Part shown: piece after piece, positions 7,189-11,189 of the stretch
Layout of the letters: each line of letters opens with the position of its first letter
Numbering within the stretch: position 1 is the stretch's first letter
Assembly (NCBI GenBank): GCA_036266155.1
Contig: DATANR010000404.1
Coordinates: 1 to 11,189, forward strand
Reading direction: 5' to 3'
Source: SIAJ01 sp036266155
GTDB taxonomy: Bacteria > Planctomycetota > Planctomycetia > Gemmatales > Gemmataceae
Length of the DNA: 11,189 nt
Position numbers and translations under genes: made by a program
Notes under the pieces: model-generated
Seen by the model: only the letters and a program-made list of their open reading frames with translations
The model's database searches: none
What the model was told of the DNA's origin: nothing

Positions 7189-9027
7189 ATGCCGCTGGCT
7201 GTCGCTTACGTCCAAAACCTCGATCCGCTCGGCAATCGCTTCATTTCCACGGCCCTCGCGGCGTTGCCCGTTCTCGTCCTCTTTTACCTACTCGTCCCAC
7301 GGCGCGTGCTCGCATCGAAAGCTGGTGCGGCCGGCGCCCTGGTCGCCATCCTCGTCGCCTGGCTCGCCTACGGAATGCCGTTCGACATGGCGTGTTGGTC
7401 GTTCGTGCATGGAGCGAGCTTCGGCTTGCTGCCCGTCGGCTGGACCGTGTTCGCGGCGATGCTCGTGTACAATCTGACCGTTGAAACTGGCCAATTCACC
7501 AACATTCGCCGCTCAATCTCGGGCCTCTCCAAAGACGGCCGTGTGCAGTCGGTGCTGATCGGGTTCTGCTTCGGCGCCTTTCTCGAAGGGGCGGCCGGCA
7601 GCGGGTCGCCGGTCGCGGTGTGCGGGGCGATGCTCGTTGGGCTCGGCTTCCCGCCGTTGCGCGCCGCCGTCATATGTCTGATCGCGAATACGTCGCCGGT
7701 TTGTTACGGCGGGCTCGGCACGCCGATTATGGTGCTGAGTTCGGTGACCGATCTGCCGGACGTCAACATCAGCGTGATGTGTACGCATCAACTGCCGTTC
7801 CTGTCGTTCCTCGTGCCGTGCTACATGGTCAAGACGATGTGCACCTGGCGGCAGACGTTCGAGGTCTGGCCGGCCCTGGTGGTCGGCGGCGGGTCGTTCG
7901 CGTTCTTTCAATATCTGTTTGGCGCGTTCCACCTGTTCGTGCCAGGCATGGTCGTCTTCCACATCACCGACGTGGCCGCGAGCATCCTCTCGATGCTCGC
8001 GCTGGCCGCGTTCCTGAAGCTCTGGCAGCCGAAGAATCCGTGGCACTTCGACAAGCCGCCGGTCGCGCCGCCGGATACCGTGCCGGTCGCCGCGGCCCCG
8101 GACGCCCCGCCGCATCCGCACGGCGCCGAGGCCGAGGCATTCAAGCTCGACGTTCACGAGGAAGCGCATCCGCCGCTGACGTTCGGCAAGATTGTCAAGG
8201 CGTGGACGCCGTATGCGATCATGTCGATTTGCCTGATGCTGACCGGCTTCCTGCGGCAGCAAGAGAACAAGGGCGACGTGTGGGTGATCCCCGGCGTCGT
8301 GAAGACACGCTATCTGATCGACATTCCGACTCTCCACGAAGAGGTCGAGCGGGCCGCGCGATTGCAAAAGCCGGGGCTGAAGGAACCGGAGAAGGAGAAG
8401 GCCCAGTTCAATTTCACCTGGGCCAGCGCCGCCGGCACGCCATGCTTCGTGGCCGCGATCTTGTCGGCCCTATTCCTCCGCATGAGTCGGCAACAGATGG
8501 TCAACGTCATGCGGCGGACGTTCTTTCAAATGAAGGTGCCGATCCCGACAATCGCGTGCATGCTCGGCCTGAGTTATGTGACGCGCTATGCCGGCATGGA
8601 CGCAACGCTCGGCATCGCCTTCGCCGGCACAGGATTGCTCTATCCATTCTTCGCCGCGATCCTCGGCTGGCTCGGCGTCTTCCTGACCGGGACCGACGCC
8701 GGCAGCAACGCCCTGTTCGGCAGCCTGCAAAAGATCACGGCCACGGAAGTTTGGAACGACCATCACGCAGGCGCGATGAGCCAGCTCTCGCTCGAACAAG
8801 CCCAGACGCTGATCTGCACGGCCAACAGCACGGGCGGCGTCATGGGCAAGATGATCGACGCCCAGAGCATCTGCGTCGCCACGGCGGGCACCAACCAGAT
8901 CGGCCGCGAGGCGGACATCTTCAAATCGGTCGTCTGGCACTCGATCTTCCTGGCGGCGATCGTGGGGCTGATGACGCTGGTACAGGCGTATGTGTTCCCG
9001 TTCACGGGGATGGTGCCGGGGAAATAG
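7189..9027 (+). CDS. lldP: L-lactate permease (LldP/LctP family)
   Basis: A 612-residue inner-membrane transporter that by family imports lactate (and glycolate in E. coli LldP) with protons. Similarity to E. coli LldP, from memory, runs from end to end: 'LDPLGNRFISTALAALPVL' near the start, 'GFCFGAFLEGAAGSGSPVAV' (125-144; E. coli has GFGAP for GSGSP), 'VVGGGSFAFFQYL', 'AWTPY', 'ILGWLGVFLTGTDAGSNALF' and 'STGGVMGKMIDAQSI'. More than ten hydrophobic segments are visible. It is about 60 residues longer than E. coli LldP. The extra length lies partly in a Pro/Ala/His linker after 'WQPKNPWHF' (about 288-328) and partly in 'VWNDHHAGAMSQLS' near the end. I chose the ATG at 7189 because homology starts there; the in-frame extension to TTG 7036 is low-complexity. 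No lactate dehydrogenase gene is adjacent, so the substrate rests on family. Confidence 0.93.
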   Translation: MPLAVAYVQNLDPLGNRFISTALAALPVLVLFYLLVPRRVLASKAGAAGALVAILVAWLAYGMPFDMACWSFVHGASFGLLPVGWTVFAAMLVYNLTVETGQFTNIRRSISGLSKDGRVQSVLIGFCFGAFLEGAAGSGSPVAVCGAMLVGLGFPPLRAAVICLIANTSPVCYGGLGTPIMVLSSVTDLPDVNISVMCTHQLPFLSFLVPCYMVKTMCTWRQTFEVWPALVVGGGSFAFFQYLFGAFHLFVPGMVVFHITDVAASILSMLALAAFLKLWQPKNPWHFDKPPVAPPDTVPVAAAPDAPPHPHGAEAEAFKLDVHEEAHPPLTFGKIVKAWTPYAIMSICLMLTGFLRQQENKGDVWVIPGVVKTRYLIDIPTLHEEVERAARLQKPGLKEPEKEKAQFNFTWASAAGTPCFVAAILSALFLRMSRQQMVNVMRRTFFQMKVPIPTIACMLGLSYVTRYAGMDATLGIAFAGTGLLYPFFAAILGWLGVFLTGTDAGSNALFGSLQKITATEVWNDHHAGAMSQLSLEQAQTLICTANSTGGVMGKMIDAQSICVATAGTNQIGREADIFKSVVWHSIFLAAIVGLMTLVQAYVFPFTGMVPGK

Positions 9028-9032
9028 GCGAG

Positions 9033-9052
9033 CCGGGAGCGTCAGCGACCGG
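9033..9052. repeat. Possible short intergenic palindromic element (REP-like)
   Basis: Just after the permease stop, CCGG (9033-9036) and CCGG (9049-9052) flank GAGCGTCAGCGA and can pair. I recall 'GCCGGGAGCGTCAGCGACCGG' as a phrase that recurs between planctomycete genes, but this rests on memory; only one copy is in the window. The rest of the 159-bp gap up to 9187 shows only a TTGACC-like box at 9074 without a convincing -10. Confidence 0.3.
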
Positions 9053-9186
9053 TGTCGGCGCGTCACCTGAAGTTGACCCCGGCGAACTTATTGCTTTCAC
9101 TACACACACCCTAACTCGTTTCACCGTTTTTTGTGCGACCCGTTGCAACGAATCGAGCCAGGCCCAGTATTCCCAAGGCCACTCCA

Positions 9187-10016
9187 ATGCCCAGCGAATC
9201 CGAAGCCCTGCGCGACTGGCACCGCCTCTTCGGTCTGATTCTGACCGACTTCTTCACCAACTCACCGTTCGTCGTTGAGATCGAACGCGACACGTCGATT
9301 CAGCAGCAATTTCTCGACGTCCTCATCGTTCGCCGCGGACCGGGCGAGTTCGCCGAACGGCTGCCTGACGGCCTCGAAGACTTGCGAGCGCACAATCTCA
9401 TCACGTTCAAGTCGCATCGCGAGACGCTGGACGCCTGGGCGATGTTGGAATTGATCGGCCACTACGTCGCTTACCGCAAACTCGTCAGCCGATCGCCCCG
9501 GGTGATTTGCTTTCCGAAGAGCAATTCGGCGTGTACGCCGTGGCCGCCCGATTTCCTCAAATGTTGTCGGGAAAAGTGCCGTGGAAGGAAGTTCAAGCAG
9601 GCGTGTATGATTGTCAGTGGGGACCGCTCGTCATCCGCGTCGTCGTAGCCGGCGAATTGGCGAAGGAACCTCATAACGCGCCATTGCATTTGTTCAGCGT
9701 GTCGCCGGAAGTGATGAGTTTTGGCGGTCGAACGTATCGCCGCCATTCGGACAATACGAGCCGATTGATCGACCAACTTTTCGAGAGGATTCAAGGGGAG
9801 GGCGTGGCCATGCCATTCACGATGGAAGACTTCAATCGACAGTACGTCCGCGAGCGATTCAGCAGGCTCACGCCCGACGAGCAAGCGGAGGTTTTGCAGA
9901 AATTGCCGGTGGAGGATCGTCTGGCTGGCCTCACGGCGGAGCAAATCCAAGAGTACCTCGACCGACTTTCTGCCAAGAAGTCTGCTCCGCCCCGCAAGCC
10001 GCGACGAAAGAAATAG
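9187..10016 (+). pseudogene. Planctomycete hypothetical protein, split by a one-base frameshift
   Basis: Two overlapping frames encode halves of one protein. The first (ATG 9187, stop at 9648) starts 'MPSESEALRDWHRLFGLIL' and is sensible up to 'YVAYRKLVS'. After that it turns into Cys/Ser/Arg-rich sequence ('CREKCRGRK') typical of a wrong frame. The second frame carries on sensibly from 9489 ('PIAPGDLLSEEQFGVYAVA') to 10016 and ends in a basic tail ('RKPRRKK'). Joined at 9489 they give a 276-residue protein like a multicopy family I recognise from Gemmata-type genomes, annotated only as hypothetical. 'FLDVLIV' followed by 'LITFKSH' faintly recalls PD-(D/E)XK nuclease-like cores, but the acidic residue before the Lys is absent, so I assign no function. 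AAGG at 9174-9177 could be the ribosome binding site. The split could be a real mutation, programmed shifting or a sequencing error. Confidence 0.75.
9487..9491 (+). other. Frameshift site (one C missing)
   Basis: The sequence reads 'gtcagccgatcgcc'. The upstream frame gives V-S-R-S and the downstream frame gives P-I-A-P-G-D-L-L. Adding one C (AGC-CCG) makes a continuous 'YRKLVSPIAPGDLLSEEQF'. A -1 slip re-reading C9489 would do the same. No heptameric slippery sequence is visible, so a one-base deletion or base-call error in a short C run is likeliest. Confidence 0.65.
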
Positions 10017-10038
10017 GGATGGCGCCGGTGCAAGGCCG

Positions 10039-10533
10039 ATGCTGCAATCCTCGCTATTTTCGACCGGCCCTGTCTTCCGCCGGAGCGGACGCAAACTGAT
10101 TATTCGCACGAGTCGCGTGGCCCGCTGGCTCTCACTCGGCATGGTCAATCGCAAGGTCGTGATCGACCCGGATCGTAAGCGCGTCCGCATCGAAGACCGC
10201 TTCATGTGGTTCCGACCGACGTACGATTCCTATTCTTTCGACCTCATCACGGGAGTCTCGTTCCATCTGAATAACGGCTTGCGAAACGAAGGTTTCACGG
10301 AGGATGGGATGGAGGCCTATTCGCTCGGTCTCAAAATGTACGGCGCCGATGCGCCGAACATCCATCTCTTTCGCTTCCTCGGCGAGGGCCCGTTCATCAA
10401 CAAGGGGCCTCTGCCCGACTGGTTCTATTGGTACCAAGCGCTGACCGACATCCGCGGCACGCAGGAAGAGGACGCCAGGCACTTCGTGACCGTCCTGTCT
10501 CGGGTCTTGAACAAGCCGATCGTGCGACTGTAA
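10039..10533 (+). CDS. Hypothetical protein, planctomycete-restricted
   Basis: A 164-residue protein of unknown function. It has no signal peptide. Alternating beta-rich stretches ('NRKVVIDPDRKRVRIEDRFMWF', in part, and 'YSFDLITGVSFHL') suggest a small beta-barrel resembling bacterial PH-like folds. They are followed by 'LHLFRFLGEGPF'-type sequence ('IHLFRFLGEGPF'), 'LPDWFYW' and a C-terminal helix 'EEDARHFVTVLSRVLNKPIV'. I recall similar hypothetical proteins with 'GPLPDWLYW' and 'GTQE' from Gemmata-type genomes. The fold is inferred from pattern only. The ATG at 10039 has AAGG four bases before it, a tight spacing. It starts 22 bp after the frameshifted gene and precedes an exported hypothetical gene, so these may share a transcript. 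Confidence 0.75.
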   Translation: MLQSSLFSTGPVFRRSGRKLIIRTSRVARWLSLGMVNRKVVIDPDRKRVRIEDRFMWFRPTYDSYSFDLITGVSFHLNNGLRNEGFTEDGMEAYSLGLKMYGADAPNIHLFRFLGEGPFINKGPLPDWFYWYQALTDIRGTQEEDARHFVTVLSRVLNKPIVRL

Positions 10534-10562
10534 ACTTCGTGGAACGGCGAGCCGGTATGGTC

Positions 10563-10567
10563 AGGAA
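10563..10567 (+). promoter_or_regulatory. Ribosome binding site deciding the start at 10575
   Basis: AGGAA lies seven bases before ATG 10575, and the signal peptide 'MRRTIATLQTLLLSV' begins there. The in-frame ATG at 10557 would add six residues and has no equally placed purine tract. Confidence 0.45.
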
Positions 10568-10574
10568 CTTCAAA

Positions 10575-11096
10575 ATGCGCCGAACGATTGCGACTCTTCA
10601 AACGCTTCTACTATCCGTGTGTGCCGCGTCGGCGGCTCCAAAGCCGAAAGACGATGGTAAGCCCGTCCTCTACTTCCCGAGCCGCGTCGGAACCAAATGG
10701 GTCTACGATGAAGGTCGCGAGACATCTTTCGAGGTCTCGGCCGTAGAGATCAAGGCCGACGTGACGATCGTAACCGTTGACGCAATTCGACCGAAGGGGA
10801 AATCGCTGCACGAAAAGGTCTCGGTGTCCGCCAAAGGCGTCGAACGCATTCAGTTCAGCAACTATGAGCCGTTCTCCTACTGGCTTCTCAAACTGCCGGC
10901 AAAGGTTGGCGATTCCTGGGACTTCGACGTCGCCAAGCAGTCGACCCTGCGCGGAGAGAAGGGAACGAAGACCATTGGCGAAACGGAGTTGATCGAGGTT
11001 CCCGCCGGGAAATTCCGGGCGATCTGCGTCGAGACCGTCTTGAAGGCAAGTAACCGTTCACGAACTGCTCTTGGAATGGTCTTGCTGTCGTTGTAG
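10575..11096 (+). pseudogene. Exported hypothetical protein, 3' end interrupted by an insertion sequence
   Basis: The frame encodes 173 residues. A signal peptide (about 1-20, ending 'AASA-AP') is followed by beta-rich sequence 'VLYFPSRVGTKWVYDEG' and 'LLKLPAKVGDSWDFD', then 'EVPAGKFRAICVETVLKA'. I recognise this layout from planctomycete exported proteins of unknown function, where the chain continues after this point with a 'WYAPGVGLV'-like strand. Here that continuation is missing. The last 15 residues (159-173, 'SNRSRTALGMVLLSL') are read from DNA that starts with GTAACCGTTCACG at 11050 and looks like an IS end. The gene is therefore probably broken and the predicted protein is a chimera. 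Its rest should lie beyond the IS, outside the window. Periplasmic location is inferred from the signal peptide. Confidence 0.65.
11042..11049 (+). repeat. Candidate 8-bp target site next to the insertion sequence
   Basis: GAAGGCAA directly precedes the proposed IS end. IS66-family elements duplicate 8 bp on insertion, so the same eight bases should follow the right end of the element, which is outside the window. Confidence 0.35.
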
Positions 11097-11189
11097 TGTT
11101 GGCGACTGGCATGGAACCGCCAGAGCTGAGTCCGGAAGTCCTCGCGGCGTTGCCGGCCGAAGTGGCGGTTTTGATTCGTTGGTTGGTCG
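11050..11189 (+). mobile_element. Left end of an IS66-family insertion sequence (partial)
   Basis: The element is proposed to begin at G11050 with GTAACCGTTCACGAAC. IS66-family terminal repeats characteristically begin with GTAA. The boundary coincides with the point where the exported hypothetical protein loses its expected sequence, and a transposase-like frame opens 61 bp further on. So little space before the transposase start leaves no room for tnpA and tnpB, as in the ISBst12-type subgroup that carries only tnpC. The right end, inverted repeat partner and target duplication are beyond the window, so this remains an inference. Confidence 0.6.
11111..11189 (+). CDS. tnpC: IS66-type transposase (TnpC), N-terminal fragment
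   Basis: Only the first 26 residues are present before the window ends: 'MEPPELSPEVLAALPAEV' followed by 'AVLIRWLV'. This resembles the start of IS66 TnpC proteins of the short ISBst12 type, where a Pro/Leu-rich start leads into a leucine-zipper-like coiled coil before the catalytic DDE domain. No catalytic residue lies in the window, so the call depends on the N-terminal pattern and on the GTAA end 61 bp upstream. The same frame is open back to a TAA at 11051-11053, so an earlier GTG or TTG start is possible. No clear ribosome binding site is seen. Confidence 0.5.
   Translation, partial: MEPPELSPEVLAALPAEVAVLIRWLV

Noticed and set aside
7620..9278. A 552-codon + strand frame overlapping the lactate permease
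   Set aside because: Its product is Arg-rich and lacks hydrophobic segments, while the overlapping frame matches LldP along its full length.
9187..10016. Assigning the split gene to the Rpn/PD-(D/E)XK nuclease family
   Set aside because: Only a loose 'LDVLIV...TFKSH' resemblance is seen and the acidic residue of the ExK motif is missing.

Overview
The window looks like chromosome from a high-GC planctomycete, most likely of the Gemmata type. This is inferred from protein style, not from a marker gene. The signs are a Ser/Thr kinase with the planctomycete N-terminal block, a DWG instead of DFG motif and a long C-terminal helical-repeat region; an outer-membrane barrel with an 'AENE.PTPEDR' segment; several lineage-restricted hypothetical proteins; and starts that often lack strong Shine-Dalgarno sequences. 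All convincing genes are on the + strand. I found no rRNA, tRNA or CRISPR array.

Layout. (1) 103-1917 encodes an FHA-GAF-class III nucleotide cyclase. (2) After 64 bp, 1982-5455 encodes a membrane-anchored Ser/Thr kinase whose C-terminal part repeats with a strict 48-residue period. The two probably form a signalling unit, with a phosphothreonine reader fused to a cyclase next to a kinase that could write the phosphothreonine. (3) 5604-7028 encodes a secreted protein ending as an outer-membrane beta-barrel; a hairpin runs into its ribosome binding site. (4) 7189-9027 encodes an L-lactate permease (LldP/LctP family) behind a pyrimidine-rich leader containing a G-quadruplex-type motif on the - strand. 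(5) 9187-10016 is a planctomycete hypothetical gene split by a one-base frameshift near 9489. (6) 10039-10533 encodes a small hypothetical protein. (7) 10575-11096 encodes an exported hypothetical protein whose 3' end appears to be cut off by an insertion sequence. The insertion starts at 11050 with GTAA, as IS66-family ends do, and a transposase-like frame opens at 11111 and runs off the window.

Most notable points. The cyclase keeps its metal-binding and transition-state residues but has Asp and Gly where ATP- or GTP-recognising residues normally sit, so its nucleotide cannot be assigned. It lies directly upstream of a kinase that could signal to its FHA domain. The right end of the window shows decay: a frameshifted gene and an IS-interrupted gene within 2 kb. 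I see no established defence system or biosynthetic cluster.
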